Of a stretch of 64,000 bases of DNA, positions 24,636 through 33,498 are shown piece by piece. The DNA is from Bacillus sp. RAR_GA_16 (GTDB taxonomy: Bacteria; Bacillota; Bacilli; Bacillales; Guptibacillaceae), in NCBI RefSeq assembly GCF_020165985.1, contig NZ_JAIUKZ010000015.1:248001-312000 (forward strand), written 5' to 3'. Under the pieces are notes generated by a model. That model searched no databases and was not told the DNA's origin. It saw only the letters and a list, made by a program, of their open reading frames with translations. Every line of letters begins with the position of its first letter. Position 1 is the stretch's first letter. The position numbers and the translations under genes are program-made.

Positions 24636-25127
24636 TTATTTTACAATTAAAACAGGACAAGGAGACTGTTGAGCAACTTTCTCACTAACGCTTCCAAGTA
24701 CCCATTTTTTTATACCATTTAATCCTCTGCTTCCAATCACAATTAAATCAGCCTCTGTCATTACAGCTAGATCGACAATTTCTTTGGCGGGGTCACCACT
24801 TCTTACTTCGGAATGGACATCCACACCCATATGATGCAATGTCTCCTTTACTTCACGGAGTATAGCTTCTCCCTCGCTTCTTTCGATCATGACACCATTT
24901 TGTTCTTCAGGAACCGGCGTTGGGACACCAGCGTGCCCTTCATTTCCGATACTTCCTGTACCATAAGGAATTCTTGTTGCGGGTTGGCTTGAGAGTTTAT
25001 GAGATTCTTTTGCAACATGCACTAAATAAATAGAAGCTTTGCTTAGGTCTGCTAATTTAACCGCTTGATGCAAAGCTTTTTCACTATCCTCAGAACGATC
25101 ATAAGCCACTACTATTTTTGAATACAT
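24636..25127 (-). CDS. Universal stress protein, UspA family
   Basis: 163-residue ATP-binding USP domain. The nucleotide motif G-x2-G-x9-G-S is present as GSRGLNGIKKWVLGS near residue 138, and the fold starts with IVVAYDRSEDSEKAL. A longer loop in the middle (Pro/Gly-rich, residues 45-75) is inserted relative to the shortest USPs. Its native terminator has been split by the IS. Next to the K+ transporter gene but with about 110 bases between them. Confidence 0.9.
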   Translation of the reverse strand: MYSKIVVAYDRSEDSEKALHQAVKLADLSKASIYLVHVAKESHKLSSQPATRIPYGTGSIGNEGHAGVPTPVPEEQNGVMIERSEGEAILREVKETLHHMGVDVHSEVRSGDPAKEIVDLAVMTEADLIVIGSRGLNGIKKWVLGSVSEKVAQQSPCPVLIVK

Positions 25128-25239
25128 GATCCTTTCCTCCTTAGGAATGAGAAGTAGTATACCTATACCCCCGTCTGGAAGAAAATATCAGCACTAATGA
25201 AAACGTATTCCGATCGATACATTTGTCACAGAATTCTTA

Positions 25240-26589
25240 TTATCCAGTAATAATTGGTTCCTTCGGATAGTGATAATGTTCAACTGAAGTTTTCCCGCGC
25301 ATCATGAGTAAGAAGGAAATAATTCCGATTCGTCCAACAAACATGAGAAAGATAATCACACATTTTCCAGCAGTGCTTAACTCTGGAGTAATTCCAAGAG
25401 ATAAACCCGTCGTTCCAAAAGCCGAGGTCACTTCAAAGACAATTGCCGCTAGCGGGAATGATTCTGTTGCTGCAAGAATCACTACTGCAAGACCACAAAG
25501 TCCGGTTGCCGTAAAAATAACGATAAACGATTTAATAATATCATCGTGAAGAAGCTCTCTTCCAAAAACTTTCACGCTCTTCCGCCCTCTAGCAAAATGA
25601 ATCACTGTTAAGACAGCAACAGCAAACGTTGTTGTTCGTATGCCTCCTCCTACACTACTTGGAGAGGCGCCAATAAACATCAGTAAACTTAGGACCATCT
25701 GTGTTGGTAAAGCGAATTCGCTTACGTCCATTGTCGCGAGGCCGCCATTTCTCGTCGTTACCGATTGAAAGAGGGAGTAAAATAAGGCTTGATCCCAAGA
25801 TTTATCTGCCAGGAAATGCCCAGCTTCTAATACCCATATAAGTACGGTTCCGATTATTATGAGTGCAAAGAATGTGGTGCTTGTCACTTTCGTAAACAAA
25901 GTAAATCGATAAGCAACAGCTTCTTTTTTTTGAAACAAATAATCTTTCAATTCAATTAGTACAGGGAAGCCAATTGCACCTAGAATAAGTAAAATCATAT
26001 TAATCGTTTGGACGAAGTAATCATTGGCATAAGGAACGAGTGAATTTCCTGTGATATCAAATCCTGCATTTGTGGTCGCACTGACTGCAGCGAAAAACCC
26101 CTGAAGAAATGATTCTTGCCACGTATCATAATACTTTAATAAATAGGTACCAAGAATAAGCGTTCCAACGGCTTCAAATAAAAGGATAAGTCCAAGAATT
26201 TGTCTCATTAAATTTACCAATCCAGCTAACGTTCCTCGATTCTGATCCGTGCTAATTAACTGTCGTTCTTTCATCCCTATTTTCTTTCCCATTAACAGCC
26301 ACACAAACGTACCAAGTGTCATGATGCCAATCCCACCGAATTGTAGAACAAATGCTAATATGTAAGTTCCTACTGTACTGAAAGTATCAGCAGTGGAAAC
26401 AACTGTAAGGCCTGTCACACTAATCGCACTTACCGCTGTAAATAACGCATCGATAAAGCTCCAATGAACACCTTCCTGATGGGCAATTGGGAGACTTAAT
26501 AAAATGGTCGACAGTACTACCGCAGTGACATAAAAAAGTACAATAAGTTGCACTGACGAAAGTTCTGTCGCTTTTTCTTTGATTCTCAT
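25240..26589 (-). CDS. ktrD: K+ transporter, Ktr type membrane subunit (KtrB/KtrD)
   Basis: Sodium-dependent K+ uptake channel of the Trk/Ktr superfamily; 449 residues, four M1-P-M2 repeats. The P-loop filter segments are visible: TAVSAISVTGL near residue 55, SATTNAGFD near 175, QSVTTRNGGL near 285 and TSAFGTTGLSLG near 400. The GGIRTTTFAVAV gating loop of repeat 3 is also present. No ktrC-like RCK subunit is next to it, which fits KtrD (its partner KtrC is usually encoded elsewhere) better than KtrB. ATG at 26589 with GAGGAAAA. Confidence 0.88.
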   Translation of the reverse strand: MRIKEKATELSSVQLIVLFYVTAVVLSTILLSLPIAHQEGVHWSFIDALFTAVSAISVTGLTVVSTADTFSTVGTYILAFVLQFGGIGIMTLGTFVWLLMGKKIGMKERQLISTDQNRGTLAGLVNLMRQILGLILLFEAVGTLILGTYLLKYYDTWQESFLQGFFAAVSATTNAGFDITGNSLVPYANDYFVQTINMILLILGAIGFPVLIELKDYLFQKKEAVAYRFTLFTKVTSTTFFALIIIGTVLIWVLEAGHFLADKSWDQALFYSLFQSVTTRNGGLATMDVSEFALPTQMVLSLLMFIGASPSSVGGGIRTTTFAVAVLTVIHFARGRKSVKVFGRELLHDDIIKSFIVIFTATGLCGLAVVILAATESFPLAAIVFEVTSAFGTTGLSLGITPELSTAGKCVIIFLMFVGRIGIISFLLMMRGKTSVEHYHYPKEPIITG

Positions 26590-26722
26590 ATGCTTTTCCT
26601 CCCCGATCCTCTAGCATGATCATGACGTTAACCCGCACTTTTGTAAAGACCACTCTTTAGAGAATAACCTTGTCTATAGTATAATAAACGTTGTCAATTG
26701 TTTGAAAATTGGGGGAATATTT

Positions 26723-28303
26723 ATGGAAGATCAGCGTCATGTTCGGGAACTACTCACTCTCAAAACAATCGCAGAGACATTAAATCGTTCTTCAGATCTA
26801 AAACCAATGCTTCAAGGGGTTCTTGAAGATTTGTTACGTGTAACTGGTTTAAAAACGGGATGGATCTTCCTATCCAATCATAAAAGTCACTTTACATGTG
26901 AAGCAGATGTGAAACTTCCCGCTGCTCTCGCTCAAAAAGAGAAAGAACCAATGTGCAAAGGAACGTGCTGGTGCTTAAATAAATATTGGGACGGACGATT
27001 AAACCAGGCCGTAAATATAATTGAATGCAAGCGTCTAGAAGATGCCCTTCATCATAAAACGGGTGATACAGAAGGACTGACGCATCATGCGACCGTTCCA
27101 TTAACGGCCGCAGGCGAATCTTTTGGGGTATTAAACGTCGGTTCACCAGGCAAAGCAACTTTTTCAGAAGAAGAATTAACGCTTCTAGAGTCTGTCGCCT
27201 TTCAGATTGGTACTGCCATTAAACGAATACGCCTCTATCAAGATGAGCAAAAGCGAGCTGAGAATTATTTAAAATTAGAAACGTTAACGAGAGAACTGTG
27301 GCGACATGAAAGTGATGAAGAGATCGTTAGAGCGATTGTGCATCATACAGGCCAGTCTTTCAACTGGCCATTCGTCGGCTTCTTATCAACAAGTAAACCT
27401 AACGCAATCCATCCATTCTACGAAAATGGAGAGATTAGCTCCATGAATAACCCTTATTCTAAAGAAGCAATTCATGAACTACAAAAAGCCGCTCGTAGAG
27501 ATCAACCCGCCACGCTCCGAAAGAATGTTTTTCCTATTCACTTGCAATCCCCTGTTATTCTGGCAAAGCATGTGATGATTCGCGATGAGGAAATTGGTAT
27601 CTTATTTACGCTTCACCAATCCGTTTCAAAAAGTGATGGAGAAATTTTACAAGCAGTTGCCGATCATATGGCACTTGCCATTGAACAATCACGTGTGAAT
27701 GATAAAAGACAGGAGCTTATTCTATCGGAAGAACGAAATAGACTTGCAAGAGACTTGCATGATTCGGTCAGTCAAAAACTTTTTTCTTTATCCATGACAG
27801 CACGCGGAGCACAAAATATCCCTAATGCTCCACATATACTTAGTGATGCCTTACAAGACATTCAACAGCTTTCTCAAGAAGCAATGCAAGAAATGAGAAC
27901 GCTAATTTGGCAGCTTCGGCCTGTAGGAATCGAGGCTGGACTTATGACTTCCCTTAAATCATACGCTGTCGGATTAGGTCTGAATCCGAATTGTGACGTG
28001 TCTGGCTTTAAACTTCTTCCCCGGCCAATTGAAGAAGCACTTTTTCGAATCGGACAGGAGTCACTTAATAACATTCAAAAGCATGCCGGTGTAGCCGACG
28101 TCACTCTTCACCTTCTCATTAATGAACAAGTCGCCACCCTTACGATTGTGGATTTTGGAAATGGATTTCATCAAGAAACGGTCGGGGACTGCACACTTGG
28201 GCTTAGAGGAATGAAAGAGCGAGCGGCATTACTAGGAGGCACCTTTTCGATTTTTAGCAAACGCAAAAGCGGAACAAAAATTCAAGTTCGACTGCCACTA
28301 TGA
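26723..28303 (+). CDS. GAF-domain sensor histidine kinase (YhcY-like)
   Basis: Cytosolic kinase of 526 residues: GAF 1 (about 20-170), GAF 2 (about 185-330), HisKA_3 dimerisation domain with the phospho-acceptor His in RLARDLHDSVSQKL near 345, and HATPase_c (IGQESLNNIQKHA, DFGNGF, LGLRGMKERA). No membrane segment. GAF 1 carries a cysteine cluster, CKGTCWC, plus a fourth Cys about 17 residues later, suggesting a metal or redox sensor. GGGGGA before the ATG at 26723 decides the start (the frame opens at a TTG at 26702). Overall order kinase, regulator, azoreductase-like gene matches yhcY-yhcZ-yhdA of B. subtilis. Confidence 0.88.
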   Translation: MEDQRHVRELLTLKTIAETLNRSSDLKPMLQGVLEDLLRVTGLKTGWIFLSNHKSHFTCEADVKLPAALAQKEKEPMCKGTCWCLNKYWDGRLNQAVNIIECKRLEDALHHKTGDTEGLTHHATVPLTAAGESFGVLNVGSPGKATFSEEELTLLESVAFQIGTAIKRIRLYQDEQKRAENYLKLETLTRELWRHESDEEIVRAIVHHTGQSFNWPFVGFLSTSKPNAIHPFYENGEISSMNNPYSKEAIHELQKAARRDQPATLRKNVFPIHLQSPVILAKHVMIRDEEIGILFTLHQSVSKSDGEILQAVADHMALAIEQSRVNDKRQELILSEERNRLARDLHDSVSQKLFSLSMTARGAQNIPNAPHILSDALQDIQQLSQEAMQEMRTLIWQLRPVGIEAGLMTSLKSYAVGLGLNPNCDVSGFKLLPRPIEEALFRIGQESLNNIQKHAGVADVTLHLLINEQVATLTIVDFGNGFHQETVGDCTLGLRGMKERAALLGGTFSIFSKRKSGTKIQVRLPL

Positions 28304-28316
28304 AAGAGGGATTAAC

Positions 28317-28976
28317 ATGGAAAGAAAAATAAAACTACTATTAGCTGATGATCATCTTATGGTAAGAAAAGGGCTGCGCTTTTTTCTTGAAACTCAGCAG
28401 GATATTGAAATTATCGGTGAAGCAGCAAATGGCACGGAGGCGGTCAGACTAGCAAAAGAATTAACTCCTGACATCATTTTAATGGATTTAATTATGCCAG
28501 AAATGGATGGCATTGAAGCAACAAAAGAATTGAAAAAATGCCTTCCTCATATCAAAATTATTATTCTAACAAGCTTTTCAGATCAAGATCATGTTCTTCC
28601 AGCTATTAGAGCTGGCGCTGAGGGCTATCAATTAAAAGATATTGATCCTGATGAGTTAATATACACCATTCGAGAAGCGAATCGTGGAAATCGTCACCTT
28701 CATCCTCTAGCTACAAATCAACTTATGTCTCATGTGACAGAGAAAAGCGAAGATGAAGAAGAGCGAAAACTTTCCTTGCTAACCCCTAGGGAGAAAGATG
28801 TATTAGGAGAAATCACGTTAGGGAAAAGCAACAAAGAAATAGCAGCTGCTCTCTATATCACAGAAAAAACCGTTAAAACGCACGTGAGTAGTGTTCTTTC
28901 AAAACTCAATTTCCACGATCGCACTCAAGCTGCTCTCTATGCAACAAAACAGAACTGGTTCGAAGATCAATCCTAA
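28317..28976 (+). CDS. NarL-family response regulator (YhcZ-like)
   Basis: 219 residues: receiver domain with the acidic pocket ADDH, phospho-acceptor Asp in ILMDLIMPEMDG near residue 57 and Lys in QLKDIDPDEL; then a LuxR-type helix-turn-helix (LTPREKDVLGEITLGKSNKEIA, quoted here only in part as LTPREKDVL and SNKEIA, then TEKTVKTHVSSVL). It follows the kinase gene by 13 bases with an AAAGAGGG site, so both form one operon and a cognate pair. Confidence 0.92.
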   Translation: MERKIKLLLADDHLMVRKGLRFFLETQQDIEIIGEAANGTEAVRLAKELTPDIILMDLIMPEMDGIEATKELKKCLPHIKIIILTSFSDQDHVLPAIRAGAEGYQLKDIDPDELIYTIREANRGNRHLHPLATNQLMSHVTEKSEDEEERKLSLLTPREKDVLGEITLGKSNKEIAAALYITEKTVKTHVSSVLSKLNFHDRTQAALYATKQNWFEDQS

Positions 28977-29110
28977 GACGAAAGGATGAGTCGTACCCCC
29001 TTCTTCTTTCCGATGCAGATTGGTTGGATGTTTCATATGCTAATAAGAGATTCATTTGCTTACAAATGAGGTATGAAAAGAATATAGAGATACTAGAAAG
29101 GAGCTTTACA

Positions 29111-29659
29111 ATGAAAGTAATGGTTATGAATGGCAGTCCTAGAGACAAGTCAATGACACGAAATTTAACAAACACTGTGACTGATCAGTTAGATGAGAAA
29201 GGAATTGAGGTCCTTACATTCGATGCTGGCTTCCATGACCTTCCGTTATTTAAAGGGAGAAAAGAAGATCTAGAACATCCAGAAGTTCAGCGACTCATTG
29301 CCAATGCTACCAAAGCAGATGCGTTCGTCATTTGTTCTCCAGAATATCACAATGGGATGAGCGGGGCGTTAAAAAACGCGCTTGATTTTTTAGGAGGCGC
29401 TCACTTCAAAAATAAACCTACAGCTCTTGCCTCCGTAGGCGGTGGGGGAAAAGGTGGCATTAATGCTCTCAATAATATGAGAACAGTAATGCGAGGTCTT
29501 TATGCTTTAGTGATACCTGACCAGTTCTGTGCCGACCCAACATGCTTTGATGAGAAAGGCTATATGGTAGAGACAAAAGCAAAAGAACGACTAACAACTG
29601 TCGTAAATGAGCTAACCTCACTTACATCAACAATCGAGAGAAAAATCGAAGTCCAGTAA
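29111..29659 (+). CDS. NADPH-dependent FMN reductase / azoreductase (YhdA-like)
   Basis: 182-residue flavodoxin-fold reductase: phosphate-binding GSPRDKSMT at residues 8-16, the family motif SPEYHNGMSGALKNALDF near 78-95 and GGGGKGG near 113. It resembles the NADPH:FMN azoreductase YhdA. AAAGGAG precedes the ATG at 29111; the frame upstream to 29024 is not coding. It lies about 135 bases after the response-regulator gene and may be its target or co-transcribed. Ends in a strong shared terminator. Confidence 0.87.
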   Translation: MKVMVMNGSPRDKSMTRNLTNTVTDQLDEKGIEVLTFDAGFHDLPLFKGRKEDLEHPEVQRLIANATKADAFVICSPEYHNGMSGALKNALDFLGGAHFKNKPTALASVGGGGKGGINALNNMRTVMRGLYALVIPDQFCADPTCFDEKGYMVETKAKERLTTVVNELTSLTSTIERKIEVQ

Positions 29660-29663
29660 ACAC

Positions 29664-29698
29664 GAAAAAGCGTACTAAATTTAAGTACGCTTTTTTTA
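29664..29698. terminator. Bidirectional terminator, FMN reductase / ger operon 1
   Basis: AAAAAGCGTACT / AAGTACGCTTTTT with a short AT loop, between convergent genes. Confidence 0.9.
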
Positions 29699-30781
29699 TT
29701 ATTCAATAACACCTGATTCGGTAATGGTTACGTCCATTTCAAAGGTTATATCCATGTCAGGATAACGTTTTTTCCAATCTTCTTCATGAAATTCTCCTCG
29801 CGTCACGCTCCGCACAGCACTTCCGATTCCAAGTGGATCGATATTAAGCTCTTGAAAATTGTTTATCATATCCATCCCCTTTTTTTCAATGTCTTTTTCC
29901 ATTGTCTTTTCAATACTTTTAAGCTTAGCAGGCGTAAGCTTCCCACCTGAATATTCTTTTATTACTCCAAGAACTTTCCCTTGCAAGACAACTTTATTAC
30001 GGCTAACCTTCTTTAAGTTAAGATTCCGCTTCGAAGCAATATTGTATATCGCAGCATGTTCGTCCTCGCCCAATCTTACAGTAAACGAATCATTGCTAGA
30101 AAATTTTTGATGAAGAACTTTAAATGTAAAAAGGTCTTTAGCATTGATGGAATCGACCATTTTATCACCTCTAAACAAGGCAATCCCCGTAATTCTCACC
30201 TTATCTTCATCAAGAGCAACTAAAGGGAGAAAAGGATCATTTCCCTTAGAATAATAATTGTATAAAAAGTCGTGCAGATTTGTTTCAGGAAGCATGCCAT
30301 GACGACTATTATGACTTAACGTGTCATGAATATAGGTTCCGGTGTCGACATTTCCAAAATTTGTACTAAGCAATGTTTCCATGTCAGTACCTGATATCCC
30401 CAAAAACACTCTAGATCCAATCGAGGGATCCCTTTGGAGGGTGTCGACCAACTCCATAATCCCCTCTGTCTCTGCTATATCCTGACTAAAAAGCGCCACC
30501 TGGAGCTTTCCACTTACAAATGGTTTCGGTGACTCTGAATTGTATTGACTTCGTATTTCTTTACTAAGCTCCGCCGTTTGAACAAAAACATTATTCTCAA
30601 TCCTTCCATCTGCTTCATATTGGGGAGCGACGGCAATTCCTTTCGTTTGACCTTCTTCCTCATTTGCATCCGGAAGATCATATCCAATAATGGTAACCAT
30701 TTGAATGTCATCAAGAATACTTTTTTGTACACAACCTGTTAGGAGGAACATGCAAACAATAAACAATACCTGCCGCGTCAT
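29699..30781 (-). CDS. Spore germination lipoprotein, Ger(x)C family (operon 1)
   Basis: C subunit of a GerA-type nutrient germinant receptor, anchored at the outer face of the spore inner membrane. 360 residues; N-terminal lipoprotein signal with lipobox LTGC (Cys17), then the Ger(x)C domains. Family features: DDIQMVTIIGYD near the start, YNSESPKPFVSGK, and the C-terminal DWKKRYPDMDITFEMDVTI block (seen as KRYPDMDI). Its start overlaps the stop of the B subunit gene by four bases, the usual gerA-gerB-gerC coupling. Confidence 0.92.
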   Translation of the reverse strand: MTRQVLFIVCMFLLTGCVQKSILDDIQMVTIIGYDLPDANEEEGQTKGIAVAPQYEADGRIENNVFVQTAELSKEIRSQYNSESPKPFVSGKLQVALFSQDIAETEGIMELVDTLQRDPSIGSRVFLGISGTDMETLLSTNFGNVDTGTYIHDTLSHNSRHGMLPETNLHDFLYNYYSKGNDPFLPLVALDEDKVRITGIALFRGDKMVDSINAKDLFTFKVLHQKFSSNDSFTVRLGEDEHAAIYNIASKRNLNLKKVSRNKVVLQGKVLGVIKEYSGGKLTPAKLKSIEKTMEKDIEKKGMDMINNFQELNIDPLGIGSAVRSVTRGEFHEEDWKKRYPDMDITFEMDVTITESGVIE

Positions 30782-31873
30782 CCTGATCTCCCCACCTTAC
30801 TCTTGATGTATTGCACTACAAACAGTAATGGAACATACACATAAACAAAATAGAAGCCTATTTTACTTGTATATTGATTTAACAAATCAATACTTTCACG
30901 TCTTGCAAACACACTGCTACTAAGTAGCACAATGATAAGGATTGGAATCGTCGCATTGCGCTGACTTATGCGTGACAACCTTCTAATTCCTCTTCCAGCC
31001 GCCCAAACCGTTATACAAATATTTGGAAGGATCACGAGCGCCCAAGAGGCGATTCCAATGTATTCAAACCTCTGTACAAATGGCATTTCAGCAATTTTCC
31101 AGGTCGTTAATGTTGCCCAAATTGTTTTATCTAATTGTTCTGTGCTAAAAAAAGCAATCGTTGTAATCATCACTAGCGTATAAATGAAAACCGTTAAGAG
31201 ATGACCACCTTGAGCCCAGCGATGTGACTTTTCTGCGTCCTTAATAAAAGGCAAATACATAAACAATGTTGTAAAACCTAAATAAGATAAGGAAGCACCT
31301 TTTGCGCCCTCATACATTTCCATAAATGAGTGATTAAAGAAGGGAAGTAAATCTCGAAATTGACCGTAGAACAAAGGGAAGATCATTGTAAGAACAAGAT
31401 AAAAGGGAAGAACCACTCCAAAAAAAGCGATTCCCGCTACTACTCGAAATCCGCCTGATAAACAATAGTAAACAAGAAATAAAAGGACGGTTCCAAATAT
31501 CCACTTATTTAAATCCGGAAACATCCATACTTGAACCACTTCGATATAGGTTCGGAGTACTGTAATGGCCATTGCAATAAAATAAGCAATGGCGATTAAG
31601 CTAAGACATCCCCCTAGCCATTTACCAAAAAGATTTTGGTGCAAAGAAATGAGATTCCCCCTTTTCCTTCATCATAATCTTATATATGAGAAAGATAATA
31701 ACGTTTAAACTTAAACCTGCTGCTAAGACAGAAATCCAGGCGTCATTACCAGCCGACTTTGCGCTGATTCGCTGAAACCCCATTACACCAACGCCTACTT
31801 GAACCGAATGAACAAGATAGAAAACAAGAAATGGAGATACTTTATATTGATCTTTTACCTCGGGTCCGGCCAT
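30778..31873 (-). pseudogene. Spore germination permease, GerAB family (operon 1), frameshifted
   Basis: B subunit of the germinant receptor, an APC-type ten-span membrane protein of about 365 residues. The gene is split into an N-terminal frame (31622-31873, ending APKSFW) and a C-terminal frame (30778-31644, opening with HQNLFGKWLGG). Deleting one base from the GATTC at 31653-31657 (GAATC on the coding strand) gives KGDLISLHQNLFGKW, exactly the sequence expected of GerAB proteins at this point. As written the receptor lacks its B subunit and should be inactive. The N-terminal frame starts 23 bases after the A subunit stop; the C-terminus overlaps gerC. See findings for the shared GATC pattern. 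Confidence 0.88.
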
Positions 31874-31896
31874 ATGAAAGCATCTCCTTTCTCTCC

Positions 31897-33399
31897 TTAT
31901 TCATGAAAATCGTTTTTCTCTTTCTCTGTTACGGGAGTGAATCGTACCGTATCCTCAGACTGTAAATGAATTGGGCGTTTATTTTGAAATTTTAATGGAA
32001 ACCTGATAATCGCATCTTTTAAATCTTGAACCCTTAGTGGATAAAGGGGCTCTAAGAACGGTCTACCCAAAGATTTAAGTTTAAGTAGATGTACAATTAA
32101 GAAGCTAAAGCAAACGGTGACTCCGAGGAGCCCCCATAGATGAGCAAATAAAAGAAATGGAAAGCGTGTTAAACGAATGGTATTGCTCATTCGATAAACA
32201 GGAGTGGTAAAGGATGCAAGGGCTGAAAGGGCAACGATAATTAACAATACGTTACTCGTTAATCCCGCTTCAACCGATGCTGTTCCGATAACAATACCAC
32301 CAACAATACCAATTGTTTGACCAACTTTTGTTGGTAGTCTTGCGCCAGCTTCTCTTAGCAACTCAATCGATAATTCTAAAAAGATGGCCTCTAGTATTGG
32401 CGGTAGCGGAATACGCTGCCTTGAACTTACCAGAGTACCGAGTAAATCTTTTGGGATTAATTCATAGTGATAAGTTAACGTCGCTACGTAAACGGGCGTA
32501 ACAAGAATCGAAAACAAAATTGCAAAAATACGGATCAAACGCGCACTTGATGCAACAATCCAATTAACAAAGTAATCCTCGAAGGCTGAGAAAAATTCGA
32601 CGAGAGTTGTTGGTCCGATTAATGCCTGAGGTGAGCCATCGGATAGAACCACTACCTTCCCTTCGCATAAAACAGATGTAACCCGGTCAGGTCTTTCCGT
32701 ATCAATCAATTGTGGAAAGGGAGAATTTCGATCATCTGTAATCAACTGCATTAGCACAGAGCTATCCACAATTTGATCCACTTTAATATCTTCCAGTCTC
32801 TGTTTTACCGTGTTAACGTTCTCTTCGTTTGCAATGCCATCAAGATAGAGAACGACTACTTTCGTGTTCGTCAGTTTCCCAATTGTTAACTCATGGGCTT
32901 TTAGTTCATGAACAGGCAGACGTTTTCGAACTAAATGTATATTCGTATCAAGCGATTCAACAAATGCTTCTTTTGATCCGACGACTGTGAATTCTACTTC
33001 TGGCTGGGTAACGGCCCTAGCTTTTTTTACTTGTGATGGAATAAGCGCACAATCTTTTGCATTGGCATTTAAACGAATGATGACAAAACCTCTCATCACT
33101 TTTTCACAGATCTCTTTCAAATCACTTGAGATAATAACACCTGGAATTGGAACCCTTTCTGGTATTTCCTCCAGCGTCTTTATTGGTTTTTCGACAAGGT
33201 AAGGAAGGATATGATCATTGAGCTCCGTTTCGTGAACGAGCGTTTTAAAGTAATAAATAAAAAAAGAACCATCCTGTTGCTTGCTTTCATGATGAAGAAA
33301 GTCTCCTGAATCTTTCAGGTTTCGAATAAGCTCAGGCAGGTTTTTTAACTTATCCGGAGATTGATTTTTTTTCAACCATCGAAACATTTTTTTCACCAC
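31897..33399 (-). CDS. Spore germination protein, GerA family A subunit (operon 1)
   Basis: First gene of germinant-receptor operon 1; about 500 residues. Soluble N-terminal domain (about 1-290) and a membrane domain with five to six spans. Family marks: FPQLIDTERPDRV near residue 230, IPKDLLGTL and PPILEAIFLELSIELLREAGARLP (key parts PPILEA, ELLREAG), QTIGIVGGIVIG, and the final LYPLRVQDLKDAIIR region. The frame opens with GTG at 33399; ATG at 33387 behind GGTGAAA is an equally good start. Intact, unlike the B subunit that follows. Forespore (sigma-G) control is expected from the family; I did not find a clear promoter. Confidence 0.92.
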   Translation of the reverse strand: MVKKMFRWLKKNQSPDKLKNLPELIRNLKDSGDFLHHESKQQDGSFFIYYFKTLVHETELNDHILPYLVEKPIKTLEEIPERVPIPGVIISSDLKEICEKVMRGFVIIRLNANAKDCALIPSQVKKARAVTQPEVEFTVVGSKEAFVESLDTNIHLVRKRLPVHELKAHELTIGKLTNTKVVVLYLDGIANEENVNTVKQRLEDIKVDQIVDSSVLMQLITDDRNSPFPQLIDTERPDRVTSVLCEGKVVVLSDGSPQALIGPTTLVEFFSAFEDYFVNWIVASSARLIRIFAILFSILVTPVYVATLTYHYELIPKDLLGTLVSSRQRIPLPPILEAIFLELSIELLREAGARLPTKVGQTIGIVGGIVIGTASVEAGLTSNVLLIIVALSALASFTTPVYRMSNTIRLTRFPFLLFAHLWGLLGVTVCFSFLIVHLLKLKSLGRPFLEPLYPLRVQDLKDAIIRFPLKFQNKRPIHLQSEDTVRFTPVTEKEKNDFHE

Positions 33400-33465
33400 A
33401 CATTTACGGTTTCTCCAGATAGTTTTTGCAATTACCTTATATTTATCCCATGTGAAATCAATAAA

Positions 33466-33492
33466 AAAAAGCGTACCATTTTGGCACGCTTT
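33466..33492 (-). terminator. Terminator of the isocitrate dehydrogenase-like gene
   Basis: AAAGCGT-ACCA / TGGC-ACGCTTT stem with one mismatch, preceded on the plus strand by eight A (T-run on the minus strand). Confidence 0.75.
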
Positions 33493-33498
33493 CTCTGT

